From Psychrosphaera sp. B3R10 (GTDB lineage Bacteria; Pseudomonadota; Gammaproteobacteria; Enterobacterales; Alteromonadaceae), in NCBI RefSeq assembly GCF_018861025.1, contig NZ_JAHKQH010000026.1, positions 168,250-232,249 of the forward strand: 64,000 nt of DNA. Direction: 5' to 3'. Below, piece after piece: positions 56,576 to 64,000 of this stretch; position 1 is the stretch's first letter, and each line of letters opens with the position of its first letter. Under the pieces are notes generated by a model. The model was given only the letters and a program-made list of their open reading frames with translations. It made no database searches and was not told where the DNA came from. The position numbers and the translations under genes were made by a program.

Positions 56576-56914
56576 CTAATTATTTTCTTTTGCGTGGTTT
56601 AGACTGTACTTAGGAATTTCAACAACCAAATCTTCATCTTGAATAATGGCTTGGCAGCCTAAACGTGATTCCATTTCCAAACCCCATGCTTTATCTAGCA
56701 TATCGTCTTCCAGCTCATCGCTCTCAGACAGTGAATCAAAACCTTCACGAACAATAATATGACATGTTGTACAGGCACATACCTTTTCACAAGCATGTTC
56801 AACATCTATATCATTCGCTAATGCAACGTCCAGTACCGACTGTCCTTTTTTTGCTTCCAATACTGCGCCATCGGGGCAAAGCTCTGGGTGAGGTAATACA
56901 ATTATTTGAGGCAT
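56576..56914 (-). CDS. fdx: ISC system 2Fe-2S ferredoxin
   Basis: A 112-residue adrenodoxin-type ferredoxin that supplies electrons for iron-sulfur cluster assembly. Ligand cysteines lie in HACEKVCACTTCHIIV and in LGCQ further on. It is the last gene of the isc cluster; no iscX follows, the next element being a terminator. Confidence 0.95.
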   Translation of the reverse strand: MPQIIVLPHPELCPDGAVLEAKKGQSVLDVALANDIDVEHACEKVCACTTCHIIVREGFDSLSESDELEDDMLDKAWGLEMESRLGCQAIIQDEDLVVEIPKYSLNHAKENN

Positions 56915-56942
56915 GTTTAATCTCTACATTCTGTAATTTGTT

Positions 56943-58808
56943 TTATACGTCTTCAACCGCTTGACCGGTTAAAGCTTGTTTAATACTGTCTTCCATTCGA
57001 CGAGCTGCAAACGGCTGACTAATATCATCAAGCTGCTTGATCTTGTCTTTAATTATTGAGCCATCTTCGCCCTGGCAACTCTCTTGTAACAACTGAATGG
57101 CCTTATCTATTGCTGCTCGTTCAGTATCGTCGGCAATTAGATGACCTGATTGAGATATTGCCAATTCCAACGACTCAATCATACGCTTTGCATCAACTTG
57201 CTGTTCACGAAGCATTCTTGCTTGCATGTCTTCTTTTGCATTTCTCATTGACGATGTAAGCATATTCGCTATTTCGTCTTCTTCAAGTCCATATGAAGGT
57301 TTTACTTGAATTGATGCCTCAACCCCTGTCGATTTTTCCATTGCGGTAACACTTAATAAGCCGTCCGCATCAATATTAAACGTAACTCGAATAACCGCAA
57401 TACCAGCGGTTAGCGGCGGTATACCTTTTAATACAAACCGAGCCAATGAACGACAATCGTCAACTAATTCACGTTCACCCTGTAGAACATGAATAGCCAT
57501 CATCGTTTGGCCATCTTTGTATGTGGTAAATTCTTGTGCTCTCGCGACTGGGATTGTGGTGTTTCTTGGAATGACTTTCTCTACCAAGCCCCCCATTGTT
57601 TCTAACCCTAAAGATAATGGCGTCACATCCAGTAGCAACATATTAGAGTCGGGCTTGTTACCAACTAATAAGTCAGCTTGAATTGAAGCACCAATAGCAA
57701 CAACTTGGTCCGGATCAATAGTGGTTAAAGGGGTACGTTTGAAAAAACCTTCCACTTTTTCTCGGACTAGAGGTACACGAGTAGAGCCCCCCACCATGAC
57801 CACTTCTAAGATATCTTCGGCTTCTATTTCAGCGTCTTTTAACGCTCGTCGGCAGCTTTTCAGGGTTTTCTTAACTAATTCGGCAATACCATCTTCAAAC
57901 AATTGTTTAGTGAAAGTCCCGCTAACCTCACCTTCTTGAATAGAAAGTTGATACTCGACAGAATCATCTAACGTTAATTGCTCTTTTACTTTACGTCCTA
58001 AATCGTACAGCTTTCTTAAACTTTTCGCTGTTAGCCCACTTTTTGGTAGTGCATGCAATTCAATCAGTTTTGAAACGATTGTACGATCGAAGTCATCACC
58101 ACCAAGCGCCGAATCGCCGCCCGTTGACAACACTTCAAAAACGCCCTTATTTAAGCGTAAAATTGAAATATCAAACGTACCACCACCAAGGTCATAAACC
58201 GCAATAATGCCTTCCTGTCCAGAGTCTAAACCATACGCAATCGCCGCAGCTGTTGGCTCATTAATCAGACGTAATACTTTTATTCCAGCAAGTTCGGCAG
58301 CGTCTTTTGTACCGTGGCGTTGAGCGTCATCAAAGTATGCAGGAACGGTAATTACGGCACCTTGCAAGTCGCCGCCAAGTGAACTTTCAGCACGTTGGCG
58401 GAGGTTATATAAAATCTCCGCTGATACTTCAATTGGGTTTTTCTCCCCCTGTGCTGTTTGAATATTGACGGTATGCTCTTTTTCAACAAACTGGTACGGC
58501 AAATCGCCATATAACGCATTGATGTCGGATAATCCACGGCCTAAAAAGCGTTTAACCGATACTATGGTATTTTCAGGATCATCTGCTGCGCTGTTTTTTG
58601 CGTCGTCACCTATCATTACCGCCTTCGGCAAATAGCGAACAACAGATGGCAGTGAAAACCGCCCTTCTTCGTCGGGTAAAACACCTGGTTTACCACTACG
58701 TACCGCTGCGACTAACGAGTTAGTTGTGCCTAAGTCAATCCCAACTGCAAGCTTATGTTCGTGAGGGTTGGTACTTTGTCCAGGTTCAGCAATTTGTAAT
58801 AAAGCCAT
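56943..58808 (-). CDS. hscA: Fe-S protein assembly chaperone HscA
   Basis: A 621-residue Hsp70-type ATPase that releases clusters from IscU. Nucleotide-binding motifs are [27 protein letters not shown] and [10 protein letters not shown]. The substrate-binding domain begins near [16 protein letters not shown]. HscA binds the LPPVK motif of IscU, present in the iscU product here. It lies between hscB and fdx. Confidence 0.96.
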   Translation of the reverse strand: MALLQIAEPGQSTNPHEHKLAVGIDLGTTNSLVAAVRSGKPGVLPDEEGRFSLPSVVRYLPKAVMIGDDAKNSAADDPENTIVSVKRFLGRGLSDINALYGDLPYQFVEKEHTVNIQTAQGEKNPIEVSAEILYNLRQRAESSLGGDLQGAVITVPAYFDDAQRHGTKDAAELAGIKVLRLINEPTAAAIAYGLDSGQEGIIAVYDLGGGTFDISILRLNKGVFEVLSTGGDSALGGDDFDRTIVSKLIELHALPKSGLTAKSLRKLYDLGRKVKEQLTLDDSVEYQLSIQEGEVSGTFTKQLFEDGIAELVKKTLKSCRRALKDAEIEAEDILEVVMVGGSTRVPLVREKVEGFFKRTPLTTIDPDQVVAIGASIQADLLVGNKPDSNMLLLDVTPLSLGLETMGGLVEKVIPRNTTIPVARAQEFTTYKDGQTMMAIHVLQGERELVDDCRSLARFVLKGIPPLTAGIAVIRVTFNIDADGLLSVTAMEKSTGVEASIQVKPSYGLEEDEIANMLTSSMRNAKEDMQARMLREQQVDAKRMIESLELAISQSGHLIADDTERAAIDKAIQLLQESCQGEDGSIIKDKIKQLDDISQPFAARRMEDSIKQALTGQAVEDV

Positions 58809-58837
58809 CTAAATACATTTCCAGTTGATATTCATTT

Positions 58838-59356
58838 TTAATCGTCTAATAACTTGTCTTCTAGCTGTTGCGCTTCGGACTTCAATTTGTAAACAAACCG
58901 AAGTTTACGTACAGCAACCGCAGCTGAGTCGTAATCTTGCGAATTAAACAGTGATTCAAATTGATTGGTGTATTGCACTACGAGTTGTTTCACGTCATCG
59001 TAAAAGTCATCAAACGCTGACTCTTTGTCCGATGCTGTTTCAATATCTTCAAGCTCTTCACGCAACTCCATTTGCTGCATCAAAAACATGCCATCTTTAA
59101 TGGTAGTTTGCTCATGCTTTACATCAAAACCGTGTTCCATCACCATGTATTCAGCGCGTGACAATGGGTGTTTTAACGTTTCAAAGGCGTCATTGATTTC
59201 TGAGGATGTTTGTACCGCAAGGAGTCGCTCACGGTCTGAGCCGCTAGCAAAATTGTCAGGGTGGACTTTCTTTTGAATATCACGATATCGTTGAGTTAAT
59301 AAGTTGGTATCAACTTGGAAATCAACGGGTAAATCAAACAACGAGAAATAACGCAT
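58838..59356 (-). CDS. hscB: Co-chaperone HscB
   Basis: A 172-residue J-protein partner of HscA. The J domain has HPDNF (KKVHPDNFASG). The C-terminal three-helix bundle that binds IscU follows. It lies 29 bases upstream of hscA. Confidence 0.95.
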   Translation of the reverse strand: MRYFSLFDLPVDFQVDTNLLTQRYRDIQKKVHPDNFASGSDRERLLAVQTSSEINDAFETLKHPLSRAEYMVMEHGFDVKHEQTTIKDGMFLMQQMELREELEDIETASDKESAFDDFYDDVKQLVVQYTNQFESLFNSQDYDSAAVAVRKLRFVYKLKSEAQQLEDKLLDD

Positions 59357-59474
59357 AAAAACCTTTAATACAATTTAACTAAAATAATTACGAAACTTGT
59401 AATGCAAGATTTTAAAACAGTTAAGGCCATTACCTTTGGGGTAAATGGCCTTATTAATACAAATCTAAAACAGA

Positions 59475-59798
59475 CTATATGGTGAAGCTTTCACCACAAC
59501 CACATTCGTCTTTTTGATTCGGGTTCACAAATTCGAACCCTTCATTCAACCCATTTTTCACAAAATCTAATTTTGTTCCATCTAGATAAACTAAGCTTTT
59601 TGCATCGACAATGACTTTAACGTCTTTGTCTTCAAAAACTTCATCGCCGTCTTCGATATCGTCAACAAATTCCAACACGTAAGCCAATCCTGAGCATCCT
59701 GTTGTTTTCACGCCTAAGCGCAGGCCTAAGCCTTTACCACGGTTGTGTAAAAACGATTTTACTCTATCTGCTGCCGAATCGGTTAAACTGATGGCCAT
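59475..59798 (-). CDS. iscA: Iron-sulfur assembly protein IscA
   Basis: A 107-residue A-type carrier. The three conserved cysteines are in [14 protein letters not shown] and CGCGESF near the C-terminus. Order and spacing within the isc operon are typical. Confidence 0.96.
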   Translation of the reverse strand: MAISLTDSAADRVKSFLHNRGKGLGLRLGVKTTGCSGLAYVLEFVDDIEDGDEVFEDKDVKVIVDAKSLVYLDGTKLDFVKNGLNEGFEFVNPNQKDECGCGESFTI

Positions 59799-59870
59799 TT
59801 ACTGCTGCCTCTATCTAAATAAGTTGAAAGTAAAACTAAGCTATTACGCTGTGAAAACACAGCTTAATAC

Positions 59871-60254
59871 CTAATTGTTCTTTTTAGCTTTGTAATCTTC
59901 AATTGCTGCTTTGATCGCGTCTTCAGCAAGAATTGAACAGTGAATTTTCACTGGTGGTAGCGCAAGTTCTTCAGCAATTTCAGTGTTGCTAAGTTGCTGA
60001 GCTTCATCGATTGACTTGCCCTTAACCCACTCTGTTACAAGTGAAGAAGAAGCGATCGCAGAACCACAACCATATGTCTTAAACTTTGCGTCTTCGATAA
60101 TACCGTTTTCGCCAATCTTAAGTTGTAGCTTCATTACATCGCCACAAGCCGGTGCGCCAACCATACCCGTTGCAATAGTTGGATCATTTTTGTCAAAAGA
60201 ACCAACGTTACGAGGGTTTTCGTAGTGGTCTATTACTTTTTCGCTATAAGCCAT
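59871..60254 (-). CDS. iscU: Iron-sulfur scaffold IscU
   Basis: A 127-residue scaffold protein. Cluster cysteines lie in GAPACGDVMK, YGCGSAIASSS and KIHCSILAEDAI. The HscA recognition sequence LPPVK precedes the third cysteine. Confidence 0.97.
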   Translation of the reverse strand: MAYSEKVIDHYENPRNVGSFDKNDPTIATGMVGAPACGDVMKLQLKIGENGIIEDAKFKTYGCGSAIASSSLVTEWVKGKSIDEAQQLSNTEIAEELALPPVKIHCSILAEDAIKAAIEDYKAKKNN

Positions 60255-60322
60255 TTTAAGCTCCTTAATCGAAAACTCGATTAATAATTAATTTGAAAAT
60301 TCGTTACCGCTACTAGATAAAC

Positions 60323-61537
60323 CTAGTGTGCAGCCCATTGCACGCTATTTAAATCAACACCATCTTTGAACATTTCCCAAAGCGGCGACATTTCACGTAA
60401 TTTGTCGATTGCGTTGTTAACTTGTCCGATAACATGGTCGATGTCAGCTTCTGTCGTAAAACGACCAATACTGAATCGAATCGAGCTATGTGCTAGCTCG
60501 TCTGTCAAACCTAATGCTCTCAATACATATGAAGGCTCTAAAGAAGCAGACGTACAGGCTGAACCTGAAGATACCGCCATGTCTTTTAGTGCCATAATTA
60601 AACTTTCGCCTTCAACAAAGTTAAAGCTTACATTGAAGATACCTGGAACGCGGCTCTCTAAGTCACCATTGATGTAGGTTTCTTCGATATGTTTAACACC
60701 GTTCCAAAGTTTTTCACGTAGTTCGATAATGTGTTTTGTGTCTTTTTCCATATCTTGCTTAGCAATACGGAATGCTTCACCCATACCCACAATCTGATGT
60801 ACAGGTAGTGTACCAGAACGGAAACCACGCTCATGGCCGCCACCGTGCATTTGCGCTTCTAAGCGAATACGAGGTTTACGACTAACATATAATGCGCCAA
60901 TACCCTTAGGGCCGTATATTTTATGCGCTGAAAATGACATTAGATCCACTTTCAATTCTGACAAATCAACTGGGATTTTACCGGCACTTTGTGCGCCATC
61001 AACATGGAATACAATTTTACGTTCACGACACATTTCGCCAATTTTAGCGATATCTTGAATAACACCAATTTCATTGTTTACATGCATGATGCTTACAACA
61101 ACAGTGTCGTCACGCATTGTTTTTGCAAGTACGTCTAAGTCAACAAGGCCGTTTGGTAATACGTCTAAATACGTTACTTCAAAACCTTGGCGTTCTAATT
61201 CACGACAGGTATCTAAAACGGCTTTATGTTCAGTTTTAGCCGTAATAATGTGCTTACCCTTTTTGCTATAAAAATGAGCTGCACCTTTAATCGCTAAGTT
61301 ATTAGACTCTGTTGCACCCGATGTAAAAACAATTTCGCGTGGGTCAGCATTTACTAATTCAGCAATATTATTTCTGGCGATATCAACTAATTCTTCTGCT
61401 TGCCAGCCATATTTGTGTGACCGCGACGCTGGGTTACCAAATGTGCCATCCATTGTTAACGACTTCATCATTTCTTCTGCTACACGAGGGTCAACTGGTG
61501 TGGTAGCTGCGTAATCTAGATAGATTGGTAACTTCAT
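60323..61537 (-). CDS. iscS: Cysteine desulfurase IscS
   Basis: A 404-residue PLP enzyme that removes sulfur from cysteine for cluster assembly and tRNA thiolation. PLP lysine is in [12 protein letters not shown], and the catalytic Cys is in [13 protein letters not shown]. The C-terminus ([10 protein letters not shown]) is the IscU-binding tail. I start at the ATG at 61537, which follows GGAGA; four extra residues upstream are possible. Confidence 0.97.
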   Translation of the reverse strand: MKLPIYLDYAATTPVDPRVAEEMMKSLTMDGTFGNPASRSHKYGWQAEELVDIARNNIAELVNADPREIVFTSGATESNNLAIKGAAHFYSKKGKHIITAKTEHKAVLDTCRELERQGFEVTYLDVLPNGLVDLDVLAKTMRDDTVVVSIMHVNNEIGVIQDIAKIGEMCRERKIVFHVDGAQSAGKIPVDLSELKVDLMSFSAHKIYGPKGIGALYVSRKPRIRLEAQMHGGGHERGFRSGTLPVHQIVGMGEAFRIAKQDMEKDTKHIIELREKLWNGVKHIEETYINGDLESRVPGIFNVSFNFVEGESLIMALKDMAVSSGSACTSASLEPSYVLRALGLTDELAHSSIRFSIGRFTTEADIDHVIGQVNNAIDKLREMSPLWEMFKDGVDLNSVQWAAH

Positions 61538-61587
61538 TAAATTCTCCACGAACGAATTAAAAACCTGCGTTTATACAGGTAGAACAA

Positions 61588-62058
61588 TTATAAATTTTGC
61601 GCTGCTAAACGAATAGTCGTATGTTCAGCATCTTGCCGCTCTGCTACGGCTTTTACGTCTTTTTGTTGAACCAATTCACCAATCGAAATATCACTTAAAA
61701 AGTTTTCTATTCGATCGCTCAGATTCGACCATAATTTATGAGTAAGACAGCGAGTGCCACTCAAACAATCGCCTTTTCCGCCACACTTAGTTGCATCTAC
61801 ACTTTCATCTACAGCAGCGATAACTTCGCTAATGGAGATTTCTAATGCATTGCGTCCAAGAAAATAACCACCACCTGGGCCTCTTACACTGTTTACCAAC
61901 TCGCTTTTACGAAGTTTGGCGAACAACTGCTCTAAATAAGAAAGCGAAATTCCCTGGCGTTCTGATATATCGGTTAACGGTACGGGTCCATTTGACGTAT
62001 GTAATGCAACATCTAGCATTGCTGTAACGGCATAACGACCTTTAGATGTAAGCTTCAT
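61588..62058 (-). CDS. iscR: Fe-S responsive regulator IscR
   Basis: A 156-residue Rrf2-family winged-helix regulator. The cluster ligands are present in [18 protein letters not shown] (three Cys and His). It represses the isc operon when it holds a 2Fe-2S cluster. It is the first gene of the operon and lies downstream of the double site at 62105-62160. Confidence 0.96.
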   Translation of the reverse strand: MKLTSKGRYAVTAMLDVALHTSNGPVPLTDISERQGISLSYLEQLFAKLRKSELVNSVRGPGGGYFLGRNALEISISEVIAAVDESVDATKCGGKGDCLSGTRCLTHKLWSNLSDRIENFLSDISIGELVQQKDVKAVAERQDAEHTTIRLAAQNL

Positions 62059-62104
62059 TTCTCACCTTTCACGTTAAAAATGTGGACCCTTTCGATGGGG
62101 TCGC

Positions 62105-62160
62105 ATTTTACAAACCTGAGTAAATTAGTCAAGTACTTATACCTGACTAATTTACTCGGG
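62105..62160 (-). promoter_or_regulatory. isc promoter with two inverted IscR-type sites
   Basis: On the minus strand TTGACT (62132-62127) and TAAAAT (62110-62105) form a sigma-70 promoter with a 16-bp spacer. The spacer carries AATTTACTCAGG, like gamma-proteobacterial IscR type 1 sites. A 17-bp inverted copy with one mismatch lies upstream: arms at 62115-62131 and 62144-62160. Two IscR sites at this promoter fit autorepression. Confidence 0.7.
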
Positions 62161-62181
62161 TTTAAATAAAACGCAAGGACT

Positions 62182-63000
62182 TTATATCGTCGGATCGAAG
62201 GCGTGCATACCTGCGACGCGCTGTTCAGCAGCTTTTTGGCCTTCTTCCACAAACTCTTTTGAGTCGACGTCGATGACCGGTAATTCTTTATTGCAGACAG
62301 TACCACCCATTTTTGTGACTTCTGAGCACACTGAAGCTAGCTTCTCGTCCATAATAGTAATGTGGTCTAACATTGCGCCAATTGCTTTGGCGACAGGATC
62401 TGGGTTATCTGGTGACACCGCATAAGCGTCAAAACCATATTTTTGCGCCATCTGCGTACGCTTTTTATCATCTGTTGCAGCTGAAGTCGGCGCGTTTACT
62501 ATTCGCCCTGGAATACCGACAACAGTGGCGTTCTCAGGAACTTCTTTAACAACAACAGAGTTAGAACCAACACGGGCATTTTTGCCAACTAAAATCGGAC
62601 CTAAAATTTTCGCCCCGGCCCCTACGACAACACCATCTAACAATGTTGGATGCCTTTTCCCAGCATTCCAACTTGTCCCACCTAAGGTCACACCGTGATA
62701 AAGCGTTACATCGTCACCAATTTCTGCCGTTTCGCCGATTACGACGCCCATGCCGTGGTCGATGAAAAATCGACGGCCAATAGTAGCACCGGGGTGAATT
62801 TCAACCCCTGTCAACCAGCGTGCGATAGTTGAAATGTAACGTGCCAACCATTTCCAGTTTGCGCGCCACAGACTATGTGATATTCGTTGAAACCAGATCG
62901 CATGAAGTCCAGGATAGTTAAACAATATTTCCCAATTGCTGCGCGCAGCTGGGTCACGATTGTAAACACTTGCTATATCTTCTTTAATGCGATCAAACAT
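62182..63000 (-). CDS. cysE: Serine O-acetyltransferase
   Basis: A 272-residue enzyme making O-acetylserine for cysteine synthesis. The N-terminal helical domain is followed by a left-handed beta-helix of hexapeptide repeats ([20 protein letters not shown], then [20 protein letters not shown]). The C-terminal tail is long, as in E. coli CysE (273). It supplies the cysteine that IscS uses and lies upstream of iscR in the same direction. Confidence 0.95.
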   Translation of the reverse strand: MFDRIKEDIASVYNRDPAARSNWEILFNYPGLHAIWFQRISHSLWRANWKWLARYISTIARWLTGVEIHPGATIGRRFFIDHGMGVVIGETAEIGDDVTLYHGVTLGGTSWNAGKRHPTLLDGVVVGAGAKILGPILVGKNARVGSNSVVVKEVPENATVVGIPGRIVNAPTSAATDDKKRTQMAQKYGFDAYAVSPDNPDPVAKAIGAMLDHITIMDEKLASVCSEVTKMGGTVCNKELPVIDVDSKEFVEEGQKAAEQRVAGMHAFDPTI

Positions 63001-63024
63001 TGGGAACGTTACTCTTTAATTAGT

Positions 63025-63747
63025 TTAGTTTTTAATTAACTTAGTTATAGAAGTGAGGACACCTCTTAATATATTCAACTCGTGGGACTCAGGTCGTGCC
63101 CGATTAAATACACGACGAAGCTTTGACATAACTTGCCCAGGATGTTGTTTAATAATAAATCCGGTATGAACCAAGGTTTCTTCCAAATGCTGATAAAAAC
63201 CTTCTAGTTGACCGCTATTAGGATAGTCGGCTTCAAACGGCTCATATTGCTCACCTTCTTTTTCTAAAAAGTTCATGCGAACTTCGTAGGAAAGTGTTTG
63301 AACCGCCATTGCCAGATTTAAAGAACTGTATTCTGGATTTGCCGGAATATGAACATGGAACTGGCACTGCTGTAATTCTTCGTTGGTGAGGCCCGAGTTT
63401 TCTCGCCCAAATACCAAAGCAACTTTATGTTTTTCGCCTTCTTCAACTACTTTTTTACCACACTCTCGAGGACCGACCATTGGCCAAGATAACGTGCGTG
63501 AACGAGCACTTGCTGCAATTGATAATCCACAGTCTGCGATGGCTTCTTGCAAAGTATCTACAATTTTGAGATTGCCCAAGATATCGGTCGCTCCAGCGGC
63601 TAAAGCAGAAGTATGGCTATCTGGAGGCTGCACAGGATCGACAAGTACTAAGTCTTTAATTCCCATCGTTTTCATTGCGCGCGCAGCAGACCCGATATTT
63701 CCGGTATGTGAGGTATTTACCAATACAATTCTTACGTTATCTAACAT
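63025..63747 (-). CDS. trmJ: tRNA (cytidine/uridine-2'-O-)-methyltransferase TrmJ
   Basis: A 240-residue SPOUT enzyme that methylates position 32 of certain tRNAs. Family motifs: [31 protein letters not shown], and [19 protein letters not shown] forming the trefoil knot. It precedes cysE by 24 bases; the gene order trmJ-cysE-isc is common in gamma-proteobacteria. Confidence 0.95.
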   Translation of the reverse strand: MLDNVRIVLVNTSHTGNIGSAARAMKTMGIKDLVLVDPVQPPDSHTSALAAGATDILGNLKIVDTLQEAIADCGLSIAASARSRTLSWPMVGPRECGKKVVEEGEKHKVALVFGRENSGLTNEELQQCQFHVHIPANPEYSSLNLAMAVQTLSYEVRMNFLEKEGEQYEPFEADYPNSGQLEGFYQHLEETLVHTGFIIKQHPGQVMSKLRRVFNRARPESHELNILRGVLTSITKLIKN

Positions 63748-63922
63748 TCACTCAGTCATTCTAGTAGTTAAGCCGGCCGCAGTTTAACACAATAGCGGTG
63801 TAGGAATTAAGCCAAAATACGCTGTCGTTAACTCATTTTTTTATTAGATATTATCTGAATACCACTAATGCCCAGATTTTGTACGGACATTTAGCCCCAT
63901 GAAGATCAGTGAAAGGAATAAT

Positions 63923-64000
63923 AACGTAGACACCCACCGTAGTTTTAACCGCCTGACAAAAAACAACGTAGACACCCACCGTTGTTTTAACCACATAACG
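63923..64000. repeat. Direct repeat AACGTAGACACCCACCGT, 42-bp period, running off the window
   Basis: Copies at 63923 and 63965 share AACGTAGACACCCACCGT and a following GTTTTAACC. The array continues past the window. The reverse complement GGTGGGTGTCTAC is the core of the array at 54511-54900. Confidence 0.7.

Noticed and set aside
63923..64000. Possible CRISPR repeats at the window end
   Set aside because: The repeated part is only about 18 bases, the intervening sequence is partly conserved (GTTTTAACC), and it matches the other intergenic repeat family.

Overview
The window reads as chromosome of a marine gammaproteobacterium of the order Alteromonadales. The support is an AT-rich base composition, the gamma-type order trmJ-cysE-iscRSUA-hscBA-fdx, FucP/GluP-type sugar uptake with a large TonB receptor, PL7 alginate lyase, and an abundance of lipoproteins and two-component systems. 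Genus cannot be fixed from the sequence alone.

Layout. 1-3148: sbcCD, with sbcC cut by the window edge. 3988-8248: a solitary CapW/BrxR-like WYL regulator, an MscS channel with a DUF432-type partner, small membrane proteins and an XRE repressor pair. 8482-31781: a starch/maltodextrin utilisation locus with three GH13 genes that keep the catalytic triad, a GH97 alpha-glucosidase, a small lipoprotein, a GluP-type glucose transporter, a TonB-dependent receptor and a 1540-residue pullulanase-like lipoprotein that has lost all three catalytic residues. A histidine kinase lies inside the left part of the locus and a response regulator at its right end. 32040-35840: two spondin-domain proteins in an operon with their own two-component system. 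35960-40192: modF, a DHH phosphoesterase and a lone PL7 alginate lyase. 40398-49228: a mirrored phosphorelay with a hybrid kinase, two Hpt proteins, two pseudoreceiver-receiver proteins, a REC-EAL protein and a REC-GGDEF protein with a degenerate active site. 49394-56451: ETF-ubiquinone oxidoreductase, a large repeat protein, a degenerate repeat array, a small lipoprotein and a DUF3718 protein. 56576-63747: iron-sulfur cluster assembly, cysE and trmJ.

How the starch locus probably works. Lipoproteins with binding modules hold and cut starch outside or at the outer membrane. The TonB receptor imports maltodextrins, periplasmic GH13 and GH97 enzymes release glucose, and the GluP-type transporter takes it up. 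Upstream of nearly every gene of the locus lies a direct repeat, TTAACC-N5-TTAACC with an 11-bp period, followed 7-8 bases later by a -10-like hexamer. This is the geometry of a binding site for an OmpR/PhoB-type activator. I infer that the kinase at 11339 and the regulator at 31104 form one system acting on these boxes.

The most notable observations are the catalytically dead pullulanase, which may be a SusE/F-like starch-binding protein, this putative two-component starch regulon, and the mirrored c-di-GMP phosphorelay.
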